From an uncultured Kiritimatiellota bacterium (GTDB taxonomy: Bacteria > Verrucomicrobiota > Kiritimatiellia > RFP12 > UBA1067), in NCBI GenBank assembly GCA_934621385.1, contig CAKTUI010000029.1:1-35017 (forward strand): DNA of 35,017 bases, read 5' to 3'. The notes under the pieces were generated by a model. The model saw only the letters and a program-made list of their open reading frames with translations. It searched no databases and was not told the DNA's origin. The position numbers and the translations under genes are program-made. This document shows, piece by piece, positions 1 through 7,139 of this stretch (position 1 is the stretch's first letter; every line of letters starts with the position of its first letter).

Positions 1-74
1 AATGAGTGCACAGTATTTGGCAAACCAAAAACCACCCAGCTACTTACAGGGTGCACTTTCTATTTGACAAACTG

Positions 75-104
75 GGAGGGACGGGGGCCGCGCCCCCTCC
101 CTTT
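75..104. terminator. terminator-like GC-rich hairpin
   Basis: An inverted repeat pairs GGGGGC (83-88) with GCCCCC (92-97) around a 3-nt loop. The stem extends through AGGGA (77-81) and TCCCT (98-102) past a bulged C. Only three T follow, so it is a weak intrinsic terminator at best, probably for a gene left of the window. No coding sequence is visible in 1-508. Confidence 0.4.
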
Positions 105-132
105 GGAATGAACCACGGAATACACGGAACGG

Positions 133-335
133 TTTCGTGTCCGGCTTCGCCGGCGTTGGTGGTCTTTCGTGTTTAGCCCCGCAGGGATGCCGCAAGTCTT
201 CGATATCTGTCGAAATGCGACGAAGAACCGCTCGCGGTTCTTCGTCGCATTGACGGCGGACACTGAAATCTACTGAAGGTGGTGGAGACCTGCGGCCGAA
301 CACGAAAGACCGCGAAAACCCTTCGGGACACGAAA
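133..335. repeat. Large nested inverted repeat (about 200 bp)
   Basis: Three inverted-repeat pairs share nearly the same centre. The outer arms are TTTCGTGTCC (133-142) and its complement (326-335). The middle arms are 13 bp (161-173 and 299-311, GGTCTTTCGTGTT). The inner pair is a perfect 18-bp palindrome (214-231 and 234-251) with a 2-nt gap. The centres fall at about 234, 236 and 232.5. The arrangement suggests a MITE-like nonautonomous element or a large structured transcript. No transposase or target-site duplication was identified. Confidence 0.6.
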
Positions 336-390
336 GACGGGGCCGGCACCTTCTTCTCGTCCTTCTTTCCTGTCATCGTCCTTGTCCGCT

Positions 391-420
391 TTTTCTGACC
401 CATTAGGTCTTACAATTTCC
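391..420 (+). promoter_or_regulatory. Upstream conserved element, copy 1 (TGACCCATTAG..TTACAAT)
   Basis: A T-tract is followed by CTGACCCATTAG, a short variable step and CTTACAATTTCC. The same block occurs at 6181-6211 and 12751-12780, each time upstream of a TATAAT promoter. Here its TACAAT (411-416) lies exactly 60 bp before the TATAAT of the V-ATPase operon. The function is unknown. It may be a regulator site, a second -10-like element, or the end of a dispersed repeat. Confidence 0.6.
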
Positions 421-446
421 CACGCCATTTTCTCCCGCGTTCGTCC

Positions 447-476
447 TTGACTTTCGGCGGCGAAAAGCGGTATAAT
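447..476 (+). promoter_or_regulatory. Promoter of the V-ATPase operon
   Basis: TTGACT (447-452) and TATAAT (471-476) are separated by 18 bp, close to a consensus sigma-70-type promoter. A leader of about 25 nt follows, with a Shine-Dalgarno AGGAG at 498-502 and the ATG at 509. It is the clearest conventional leadered promoter in the window. Confidence 0.75.
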
Positions 477-508
477 CACTTCCAATCATCCCGCATTAGG
501 AGATTGAA

Positions 509-1078
509 ATGGCAGAAGACGTGCAGAGTTTGCTTGAGAAGATTAACCGCGAAGGCGTCGAAAAGGCGCAGGCGACGGCGGATGGAATCATCGCCGATGC
601 GAAGAAGCGTGCGGCGGAAATCGTGAAGTCCGCGAATGAGGCGGCCGCCCAGGCCAAGGCTGCGTCCGAGAAGACGGCGGCGGATTATGCGGCGCGTGCG
701 GAGGAGACGATTCGCCAGTCCGCCCGCGACACGGTGCTCAAGGTCGAGTCCGCCGTGACGGCTCTCCTTGAAAAGCTGCTGGCGAAGGATGTGGATCGTG
801 CCTTGTCCGACGAGAAGACGGTCGTTGCCCTGGTTGCCGAGGCGGTCAAGGGCCTGACGGGTCCGGCAGAAGTCGCCGTCCCCACGAAGCTCGCCCCGGC
901 CCTGAAGGCCCAGTTGGCCGCGCAGACGAACCTGACGGTCGTCATGGACGAGACGCTTGGTACGGGATTCTCGGTGAAGACCGATGGCGGGCGCGTTGAG
1001 CATGCCTTCACGGGTTCCGTCCTGACCGAAGAACTGTCGCGGCGGCTGCGTCCCGACCTTGCGAAGTTGATGAAATGA
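509..1078 (+). CDS. atpE: V/A-type ATP synthase subunit E
   Basis: A 189-aa protein that matches the peripheral-stalk subunit E of V/A-type ATPases, which couples the catalytic A/B head to the membrane sector. The first half (about residues 5-85) is an Ala/Lys/Glu-rich helix with coiled-coil character. The C-terminal half is a compact domain ending in EELSRRLRPDLAKLMK, as in the family. It opens the operon and is followed by DUF2764, A and B, the gene order seen in Chlamydia and Bacteroidetes-type operons. AGGAG lies 6 nt before the ATG. The 3' end overlaps the next gene by ATGA. Identification rests on composition, length and context more than on a catalytic motif. Confidence 0.88.
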   Translation: MAEDVQSLLEKINREGVEKAQATADGIIADAKKRAAEIVKSANEAAAQAKAASEKTAADYAARAEETIRQSARDTVLKVESAVTALLEKLLAKDVDRALSDEKTVVALVAEAVKGLTGPAEVAVPTKLAPALKAQLAAQTNLTVVMDETLGTGFSVKTDGGRVEHAFTGSVLTEELSRRLRPDLAKLMK

Positions 1079-1560
1079 GCGTTGACTACATTGTCTCAAG
1101 TCTTCCGGTGCTGGCATTCGACCAGCCCGCACCCTTGACGTGGGCAAAATTCGTCGAGGCCTGCGGGGGAGACGAAAAAGTGCCGCGTCCGCGCACTTGG
1201 GCTGATCTGGAGACCCAGTTGCGTAATGCGGTTGCCGAGGCGCGCGGTGGTGAGCGCTACAAGCGTCCGGCGGAGGGGTGTTCGCTCTACTGGAAGAACC
1301 GCGTCCTTGCGTGTTTTCAGGAGAAGGATGTCGCCCGGCGCGACGAGTTGCTGGACCGCGTGTGGTGGGATGCCGCCGGTGAGTTGACGGCGCTTGCCTC
1401 GCCGCTTGGCAGGGGTGCGCTGGCGACGTATGCGGTGCGCTTGGAGATTGCCCTTCGGCGTACGCGCATCTCGCGTGAGAAGGGGAACGAGGCATTTGAC
1501 CGGCTGACCGCCGAGACGAAGCGGTCGCCCGAAAATCTTGAAACGGAGAAAGAAGCATGA
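1075..1560 (+). CDS. DUF2764 family protein of the V-ATPase operon
   Basis: A 161-aa protein beginning SVDYIVSSLPVLAFDQPAP, the typical DUF2764 opening. Members are found almost only between subunits E and A of bacterial V-type ATPase operons. The biochemical role is unknown; it may take the place of a stalk subunit such as C, but that is inference. The protein is soluble and mostly helical, with Arg/Glu-rich helices in the C-terminal half. It is translationally coupled to its neighbours, with a 4-bp overlap on each side (ATGA at both the 5' and 3' ends). Confidence 0.82.
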   Translation: MSVDYIVSSLPVLAFDQPAPLTWAKFVEACGGDEKVPRPRTWADLETQLRNAVAEARGGERYKRPAEGCSLYWKNRVLACFQEKDVARRDELLDRVWWDAAGELTALASPLGRGALATYAVRLEIALRRTRISREKGNEAFDRLTAETKRSPENLETEKEA

Positions 1561-3329
1561 CAACAGGCAGAATCGCAGCCGTCAACGGCAATATGATCAC
1601 CGTCGTCTTTGACGGGGCCGTCGCACAGAACGAGGTCGGCTACGCCCTCCTCGGCGACAAGCGGCTCATGGCCGAGATCGTCCGCGTGCGCGGCACACGG
1701 TGCGACATGCAGGTCTTTGATGCGACGACGGATCTTGCGGTGGATGACAAGGTCGAGTTCTCGGGCGACCTGCTCGCGGCGGAACTCGGGCCGGGGATGC
1801 TGGCGCAGGTCTACGACGGCCTGCAGAACCCGCTCGCCGAACTCGCAAAGGAGGCGGGAAAGATTTCAAAGGATGCGGGCTACTTCCTTCAGCGCGGCAT
1901 GTACCTGCCAGGACTGCCGCGTGACAAGAAGTGGGACTGGCATCCGACCGCGAAGGTTGGTCAGCGCGTGACGGCGGGCGAAACCCTCGGTTGGGTGACG
2001 GAGGGCATCTTCGACGGCAAGACGATGCCGGGGCACAAGATTATGGTGCCGTTCGCCTTTCGCGGCGTTTATACGGTGAAGGAACTTGCGCCGGCGGGGG
2101 ACTACACGGTGACGGAAGACATTGCGACGCTGACGGAAGACGCGGGCAAGGATGTCAAGGTTCAGATGATGCAGCGCTGGCCGGTGAAGGTGCCCATCCG
2201 CTGTTTCACCGAGCGGCTTGAGCCGACCGAGACGCTTGAGACGACCGTGCGGACGATTGACACGTTCTTCCCCGTCGCGGTTGGCGGAACCTACTGCATT
2301 CCCGGTCCGTTTGGCGCGGGCAAGACGGTGCTGCAGCAGACGACGGCGCGTTATGCGAAGGTCGATGTTGTCATTTCCGCCGCGTGCGGCGAGCGTGCGG
2401 GCGAGGTCGTCGAGACGCTGAAGGAATTTCCCGAAATCAAGGACCCGAAGACGGGCCAGTCGCTGATGAAGCGCACGATCATCATCTGCAACACCTCGTC
2501 CATGCCGGTCGCCTCGCGTGAGGCATCGGTTTACACGGCGGTGACGCTGGCGGAGTACTTCCGGCAGATGGGACTGAACGTGCTGGTTCTGGCGGACTCG
2601 ACCTCGCGGTGGGCGCAGGCGATGCGCGAGCTCTCGGGCCGATTGGAGGAGATTCCGGGCGAGGAGGCCTTCCCGGCCTACCTGGAATCGCGCATTGCGG
2701 CGTTCTACGAGCGTGCCGGACGCGTGAAGCTGAAGGATGGCTCGATTGGTTCGGTGACCATCGGCGGAACGGTCTCGCCGGCGGGCGGCAACTTCGACGA
2801 GCCGGTGACGCAGGCGACCCTGAAGGTCGTGGGCGGCTTTCACGGGCTGTCGCGGGCGCGTTCGGATGCGCGGCGCTACCCGGCGATTGACCCGCTTGAC
2901 TCGTGGAGTCACTACAATTCGGTCATTGAGCAGGATCGCGTCGAACGCGCCCGTGCAATTCTCCGCAAGGGCAGTGAGGTCGGGCAGATGATGAAAGTCG
3001 TCGGCGAAGAGGGGACGTCCCTTGAGGACTTCACAACCTATCTCAAGGCGGAGTTCCTCGACGCGGTCTACCTTCAGCAGAATGCGTTCAGCGAATCCGA
3101 TGCGACGACTCCGGTGGAGCGTCAGCGGGTGATGTTCGACGTGGTCGAGAAGGCCCTGCTTGCGACCTATTCCTTCAAGGACAAGGATGCGACGCGTGGC
3201 TTCTTTATGGATCTGCAGCAGAACTTCATCGACTGGAACGACAAGCCGTTCACATCGGAGGAATTCGCCACGCAGAAGGCGGCTCTTGATGGCAGGATTG
3301 CGGCGGCGACCGCGAACGAACGTGCATGA
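1557..3329 (+). CDS. atpA: V/A-type ATP synthase catalytic subunit A
   Basis: A 590-aa catalytic subunit, the usual length for NtpA/AtpA. The P-loop GPFGAGKT is at residues 250-257. It is preceded by the long non-homologous insertion typical of A subunits (about residues 110-200), and followed by ISAACGERAGEV and the LADSTSRWAQAMRELSGRL motif near the catalytic interface. It hydrolyses or makes ATP at the A/B interface, coupled to H+ or Na+ translocation. It overlaps DUF2764 by ATGA and is followed 11 nt later by subunit B, with SD GAGGAG before it. All key motifs look intact. Confidence 0.97.
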   Translation: MTTGRIAAVNGNMITVVFDGAVAQNEVGYALLGDKRLMAEIVRVRGTRCDMQVFDATTDLAVDDKVEFSGDLLAAELGPGMLAQVYDGLQNPLAELAKEAGKISKDAGYFLQRGMYLPGLPRDKKWDWHPTAKVGQRVTAGETLGWVTEGIFDGKTMPGHKIMVPFAFRGVYTVKELAPAGDYTVTEDIATLTEDAGKDVKVQMMQRWPVKVPIRCFTERLEPTETLETTVRTIDTFFPVAVGGTYCIPGPFGAGKTVLQQTTARYAKVDVVISAACGERAGEVVETLKEFPEIKDPKTGQSLMKRTIIICNTSSMPVASREASVYTAVTLAEYFRQMGLNVLVLADSTSRWAQAMRELSGRLEEIPGEEAFPAYLESRIAAFYERAGRVKLKDGSIGSVTIGGTVSPAGGNFDEPVTQATLKVVGGFHGLSRARSDARRYPAIDPLDSWSHYNSVIEQDRVERARAILRKGSEVGQMMKVVGEEGTSLEDFTTYLKAEFLDAVYLQQNAFSESDATTPVERQRVMFDVVEKALLATYSFKDKDATRGFFMDLQQNFIDWNDKPFTSEEFATQKAALDGRIAAATANERA

Positions 3330-3340
3330 GGAGTTAGACG

Positions 3341-4651
3341 ATGTTCAACAACAAGATTTACCACAAGATTGACGCGCTTTCGGGCTCGGTTGCGACGCTG
3401 CGGGCCGAGGGCGTGAAGTACAACGAAATCGCCGAGGTCGAGTCGCGGGCCGGCACGTCGCTGGCGCAGGTCATCAAGTTGGACGGGCCGAACGTGACGC
3501 TGCAGATTTTTGCGGGTGCGCGTGGCGTGGATACGGCGGCGAAGGTGCGCTTTCTGGGCGAGACGATGAAGGTCCCGTTCTCGGATGCGCTTCTCGGTCG
3601 GGCGTTCACGGGTGCGGGCGTGCCGCGTGACGGTGGACCCGCAATTACCGAGAACCCCTCGCCCATCGGACAGCCGTCGGTGAACCCCGCTAAGCGCATT
3701 ATGCCGAACAAGATGGTGCGCACGAACATTCCGATGATTGACCTCTTCAACTCGCTCGTGAAGTCGCAGAAGTTGCCGATCTTTGCGCGTGCGGGCGAGC
3801 CGTACAACGAACTGCTGTCGCGAATCGCCCTCCAGGCCGACTCGGATGTGATTGTCATCGGTGGTATGGGTTTGAAGTATGACGAGTACCTGAAGTTCCG
3901 TAACACGCTCGACAAGTCGGGTGCGCTCGCGAAGACGGTGATGTTCGTTCACACGGCGGCGGATCCGACTGTGGAGTGTATGTTGGTTCCGGACGTTTCG
4001 CTCGCCGTGGCCGAGAAGTTCGCACTGAAGGGCAAGGATGTCCTCGTCCTCCTGACGGACATGACGTCGTTTGCGGATGCGATGAAGGAAATTGCCATTA
4101 CGATGGAGCAGATTCCTTCAAACCGCGGCTATCCTGGCGACCTCTACTCCCAGCTCGCCTCGCGCTACGAGAAGGCTGTGGACTTCGATGGGGCTGGCTC
4201 CATCACAATTCTGGCGGTGACGACCATGCCGGGCGATGACGTGACGCATCCGGTGCCGGATAACACGGGCTACATCACTGAGGGGCAGTTCTACCTGCGC
4301 AACGGACGTATTGAGCCGTTCGGTTCGCTGAGTCGTCTGAAACAGCAGGTGAACAAGAACACGCGTGAAGACCATCGCACGGTGATGGACGCGATGATCA
4401 AACTCTACGCCCAATACAAGGAAACGGTCGAGAAGCAGTCCATGGGCTTCAAGATGTCAGCCTGGGACCAGAAACTCCTGGCCTATGGCGCGGCGTTTGA
4501 GAAGAACATGATGGACCTTTCGGTCAACATCACCCTTGAGGAGGCCTTGGACCTCGGGTGGAAGATCCTGGCGGACAACTTCGAGAAGACCGAGGTCGGC
4601 ATTCCGTCCAAGTTGAGCGACAAGTTCTGGCCGAAGAAGTCTGCCGCATGA
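3341..4651 (+). CDS. atpB: V/A-type ATP synthase regulatory subunit B
   Basis: A 436-aa non-catalytic B subunit. It has the N-terminal beta-barrel (residues 1-75), a central nucleotide-fold domain that lacks a classical P-loop, as expected for B, and the family stretches NPAKRIMPNKMVRTNIPMID and TDMTSFADAMKEI. It pairs with subunit A to form the head. In many bacterial operons of this type D, I and K follow; here the stop codon overlaps the start of apt (ATGA), so the ATPase block ends at B. The remaining subunits must be encoded outside the window if the enzyme is complete. Confidence 0.96.
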   Translation: MFNNKIYHKIDALSGSVATLRAEGVKYNEIAEVESRAGTSLAQVIKLDGPNVTLQIFAGARGVDTAAKVRFLGETMKVPFSDALLGRAFTGAGVPRDGGPAITENPSPIGQPSVNPAKRIMPNKMVRTNIPMIDLFNSLVKSQKLPIFARAGEPYNELLSRIALQADSDVIVIGGMGLKYDEYLKFRNTLDKSGALAKTVMFVHTAADPTVECMLVPDVSLAVAEKFALKGKDVLVLLTDMTSFADAMKEIAITMEQIPSNRGYPGDLYSQLASRYEKAVDFDGAGSITILAVTTMPGDDVTHPVPDNTGYITEGQFYLRNGRIEPFGSLSRLKQQVNKNTREDHRTVMDAMIKLYAQYKETVEKQSMGFKMSAWDQKLLAYGAAFEKNMMDLSVNITLEEALDLGWKILADNFEKTEVGIPSKLSDKFWPKKSAA

Positions 4652-5205
4652 ATACGACATCCGTCGCCGACCGCGAGGCGCAGAAGCTGGCGGAGTGTGT
4701 CCATTCAATTCCCGACTTCCCGAAGCCCGGCATCCTGTTCAGGGACGTGACGGGGATTTTCGACACGGCGGAAGGCTTCCGCCTGTCGATTGATCTTCTC
4801 GTGCGAGCGTTGGAGGGCGTCAAGTTCGACCTCATCGTCGCACCTGAGTCGCGGGGGTTCATCTTCGGTGCGGCCCTTGCCGATCGGCTTGGCAAGGCGT
4901 TTGTGCCAATTCGCAAGCCTGGCAAACTGCCGCGTGCGACGATTAGCGAGGACTACAAGCTGGAGTACGGAACGGCGACCATCCAGATGCATGCGGACGC
5001 GGTCAAGCCCGGCGAGAGGGTTGTCCTCATCGACGACTTGCTGGCAACGGGCGGAACGGCGGCGGCTGGAGCGCGGCTCGTCGAGCGCTTGGGTGGAAAA
5101 GTCGTGAAGATGGTCTTTCCGCTCGAACTGGCGGGATTTGATGCGCGGCGCGGCATTCTTGCTGGCTACGACGTCGCCTCGCTCGTGCGTTATCCCGGCA
5201 AGTGA
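4648..5205 (+). CDS. apt: Adenine phosphoribosyltransferase
   Basis: A 185-aa purine-salvage enzyme that converts adenine and PRPP to AMP. The PRPP-binding motif VVLIDDLLATGGTAAAG is at about residues 125-141. The N-terminal SIPDFPKPGILFRDVTGIF and APESRGFIFGAALA segments are typical of Apt. The ATG at 4648 is chosen because it overlaps the TGA of subunit B and the protein then starts at the usual distance from the IPDFPKPG motif; an in-frame ATG at 4558 would lie inside the upstream gene. Its position as last gene of a V-ATPase transcript is unusual. A terminator hairpin follows at 5232. Confidence 0.95.
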   Translation: MNTTSVADREAQKLAECVHSIPDFPKPGILFRDVTGIFDTAEGFRLSIDLLVRALEGVKFDLIVAPESRGFIFGAALADRLGKAFVPIRKPGKLPRATISEDYKLEYGTATIQMHADAVKPGERVVLIDDLLATGGTAAAGARLVERLGGKVVKMVFPLELAGFDARRGILAGYDVASLVRYPGK

Positions 5206-5231
5206 CGCATTGGGGATGCCTAATGTGCTTG

Positions 5232-5261
5232 TCAGCCACCCTTGGCGGGTGGCTGATGCTT
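5232..5261. terminator. Intrinsic terminator after apt
   Basis: A perfect 10-bp stem pairs TCAGCCACCC (5232-5241) with GGGTGGCTGA (5247-5256) around a 5-nt loop. It is followed by TGCTTTTC, a short T-run. It lies 27 nt after the apt stop codon and is the likely end of the V-ATPase/apt transcript. Confidence 0.75.
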
Positions 5262-5282
5262 TTCCCGGAGGTTATTCGTTCC

Positions 5283-5441
5283 TCAGTTGGCGAACCATTT
5301 CCGCGTCCGATTGGCGACATGAACAAGGAAAAGCATGATGGGGACTTCTGTCAGTACACCAACCGTTGTGGCGATGGCGGCAGGGGAGTCCGTTCCAAAC
5401 AGGGCGATGGCAACGGCGACGGACAGCTCAAAGAAGTTGGT
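5283..5441 (-). pseudogene. Relic of an ACR3-family arsenite permease (C-terminal end only)
   Basis: Read on the minus strand, about 50 codons encode NFFELSVAVAIALFG, then an AATTVGVLTEVPIM-like helix, and end VANRTRKWFAN before a TGA. This is the conserved last transmembrane region of ACR3-type arsenite efflux permeases (family proteins run about 350 aa). Upstream of this block (plus-strand positions above about 5441) the same frame no longer resembles ACR3, and no start or promoter is visible. It is best read as the 3' stump of a lost gene; a natural stop codon is retained. Confidence 0.72.
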
Positions 5442-5750
5442 GGTGTCGAATTCCTCGTGGCAAGACATGAATTGCAGGTATACGCCGCTTCTCCGTTGGG
5501 AGACTCCCTGTGAATGGTGTTGTTGCTTCAGTCCTCAAGGTCCTGGAACTTGTGCCTCGTCACGCGGCTGAAGTCTGTGCTTGTCGTTGGCCGTGGAACA
5601 CGCCTATGTCGTCCGTCTCGGTGTGGTTGTAGAGCGTCCTCGGTATGAGACGGCCCTGTCCGGGAGGCATCATCCACGCGTCGACGGGGAACGCAGGAGC
5701 CCCAGCGCGGCGTTCCTGAAGGGAACGGGTTGGCGCGGGCAAGGGAAGTG
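5442..5750. other. Degenerate noncoding stretch
   Basis: No supported gene. Open frames here are short and on both strands, with no ribosome-binding site, recognisable domain or codon pattern like the neighbours. The stretch lies between the ACR3 relic and the tandem arrays and probably holds other decayed sequence. Confidence 0.5.
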
Positions 5751-5842
5751 TCTGGGATGCGCAACCCAGGGGGTCTGACTTGCGCAACCTAACGGGTCTG
5801 GGATGCGCAACCCAACGGGTCGAGGATGCGCAACCTATTGGG
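5751..5842. repeat. Tandem array A: four 23-bp units
   Basis: Four head-to-tail copies of exactly 23 bp start at 5751, 5774, 5797 and 5820. Each contains TGCGCAACC, usually as GGATGCGCAACC, and units end in GGG. The core GGGATGCGCAACCC is a near-palindrome around TGCGCA. There are no unique spacers, so this is not a CRISPR. The 23-bp period is not a multiple of three, so the array is unlikely to encode a repeated peptide. Confidence 0.85.
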
Positions 5843-5930
5843 AAAGCACTAAGGTGGTTTGATCAAAGGACTAAGGTGGTTTACCCAAAGCACCTTAGTG
5901 GTTTGTGCAAAGGACTAAGGTGCTTTCCCG
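5843..5930. repeat. Tandem array B: four 22-bp units, one with an inverted core
   Basis: Directly abutting array A, four copies of exactly 22 bp start at 5843, 5865, 5887 and 5909. The consensus is AAAGGACTAAGGTGGTTT plus four variable bases. In unit 3 the decamer is CACCTTAGTG, the exact reverse complement of CACTAAGGTG in unit 1, while the flanking AAAG and GTTT stay in direct orientation. Units 3 and 4 can therefore fold into a 13-bp stem (5887-5899 with 5914-5926). Confidence 0.85.
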
Positions 5931-6175
5931 TCGTCACGCCTGTCTCCGCCCGTGGCGATGGGCCTCTCCACCTTCTATAATCGGCAAAAACCCCGTTTGT
6001 GATGGGCATTTCCGCGTCGATTCAAGCCGCCGCGGGAGTGTGCATCCGCGTGAACGGGCGCAGGGAGATGCGCAGACCCCGCCTGACGTATCCGTTCCAC
6101 GCTGCCTCGGCGGCGCGGCCATCCCCATTGGGGTCGTTCAGCCCCGCTTCCTATTCTTCCTCTCGGGCATGGCTC
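5931..6175. other. Noncoding stretch upstream of the argB control region
   Basis: No gene is supported. A TATAAT occurs at 5976-5981, 17 nt before a small open frame of 63 codons (5999-6190), but the frame has no SD, no recognisable domain and unusual composition. It is noted only as a possibility. Confidence 0.35.
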
Positions 6176-6180
6176 CGCCC

Positions 6181-6211
6181 GCTTTGCTGACCCATAAGAG
6201 CTTACAATTCT
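6181..6211 (+). promoter_or_regulatory. Upstream conserved element, copy 2
   Basis: CTGACCCATAAG is followed by AGCTTACAATTCTCC, matching the blocks at 391-420 and 12751-12780. TACAAT (6203-6208) is exactly 60 bp before the TATAAT of argB, the same spacing as copy 1. A small CGGGC/GCCCG hairpin (6164-6168 with 6177-6181) precedes it. Confidence 0.6.
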
Positions 6212-6257
6212 CCGAAAGAATGGTGGGTTTAAGTGAAATAACACAAAAGCCCGAGCG

Positions 6258-6268
6258 TATGGTATAAT
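6258..6268 (+). promoter_or_regulatory. Extended -10 promoter of argB-argD
   Basis: TATGGTATAAT with TATAAT at 6263-6268; no -35-like hexamer lies at 16-19 bp. Only 10 nt separate it from the first ATG (6279), so the predicted transcript begins about 4 nt before, or within, the start region. Confidence 0.7.
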
Positions 6269-6278
6269 ATCCACCCCT

Positions 6279-7139
6279 ATGGAGATGATGGATACAGCAA
6301 TGGCCAAAGCCGCGGTCCTCACCGAGGCTTTGCCCTATATTCAGGCCTTCAGAGGTTCGGTCGTCCTCGTCAAACTTGGCGGTTCCGTCATGGAGGTCGA
6401 AGCGAATCTCGATAGCCTGATGGACGACATTGCCTTTATGCATGCCGTTGGGATGAAGATTGTCATCGTGCACGGCGGCGGCAAGGCGATTTCGCGGGCC
6501 ATTCGTGAGTCGGGTCATGAGCCGAAGTTCGTGGATGGCCTTCGAGTGACGGACGAGACGACGATGGAGATTGTCCGCCGAACGCTTAACAAGGTCGTCA
6601 ATCCTGATCTTGTTCGCCGATTGCAGTTGCGAGGCTCGAATGCGCGTCCCCTGCATGGGAACTGGATTTTCACGGCACGCAAGATTGCCGCGCCCGACCG
6701 TGGGTATGTGGGTGAGGTGACGGAAGTCGACGCACGTGTCGTGACCGAAATGCTGGATGCGGGTATCATCCCCGTCATCACGCCGCTCGGCACGGGAGCC
6801 GACGACGATCATCTCTATAATGTCAATGCCGATTTTGCCGCCGCCGCGCTTGCAAAGGCCCTGAAGGTTCTGAAGTTTGTGCTGGTTTCGGACGTTCCGG
6901 GGCTGCTGAAGGATCCGAACGACCCGACGACGCTCTTCTCGACGCTTCACTTGGGCGACACGGCTGCGCTGAAGGCGGATGGAACGATTGCGGGGGGAAT
7001 GCTCCCGAAAATCGAGAGTTGCGAAGATGCGATTCGCTCCGGCGTCCATAAGGTTCAGCTTGTGGACGGACGGATGGCGCATTCGCTTTTGTTGGAAATA
7101 TTCACGCGTAAGGGCGTGGGAACGGAGATAACGGAATGA
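6279..7139 (+). CDS. argB: Acetylglutamate kinase
   Basis: Phosphorylates N-acetylglutamate in arginine synthesis. The amino-acid-kinase fold is evident: VVLVKLGGSVM near the N-terminus, IVHGGGKAISRAI, NVNADFAAAALAKAL and the C-terminal GGMLPKIESCEDAIRSGVHKVQLVDGR, all ArgB signatures. With the ATG at 6279 it is 286 aa; in-frame ATGs at 6285, 6288 and 6300 are alternatives, and 6300 gives the more typical N-terminus (MAKAAVLTEALPYIQAF). The promoter -10 ends only 10 nt upstream of 6279, so the first AUGs lie at or near the RNA 5' end. It overlaps argD by ATGA. Confidence 0.95.
   Translation: MEMMDTAMAKAAVLTEALPYIQAFRGSVVLVKLGGSVMEVEANLDSLMDDIAFMHAVGMKIVIVHGGGKAISRAIRESGHEPKFVDGLRVTDETTMEIVRRTLNKVVNPDLVRRLQLRGSNARPLHGNWIFTARKIAAPDRGYVGEVTEVDARVVTEMLDAGIIPVITPLGTGADDDHLYNVNADFAAAALAKALKVLKFVLVSDVPGLLKDPNDPTTLFSTLHLGDTAALKADGTIAGGMLPKIESCEDAIRSGVHKVQLVDGRMAHSLLLEIFTRKGVGTEITE

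Noticed and set aside
64..92. TTGACA at 64-69 as a promoter -35
   Set aside because: No -10 at 16-19 bp; the downstream sequence is the GC-rich hairpin.
4558..4647. N-terminal extension of Apt
   Set aside because: It lies within the subunit B gene in another frame and does not resemble Apt; the ATGA overlap gives the proper start.
5751..5930. Possible CRISPR array
   Set aside because: Units follow each other without unique spacers and no cas gene is present.
5999..6190. Small 63-codon gene after a TATAAT at 5976
   Set aside because: No SD, no recognisable protein features, and the frame runs into the conserved element upstream of argB.
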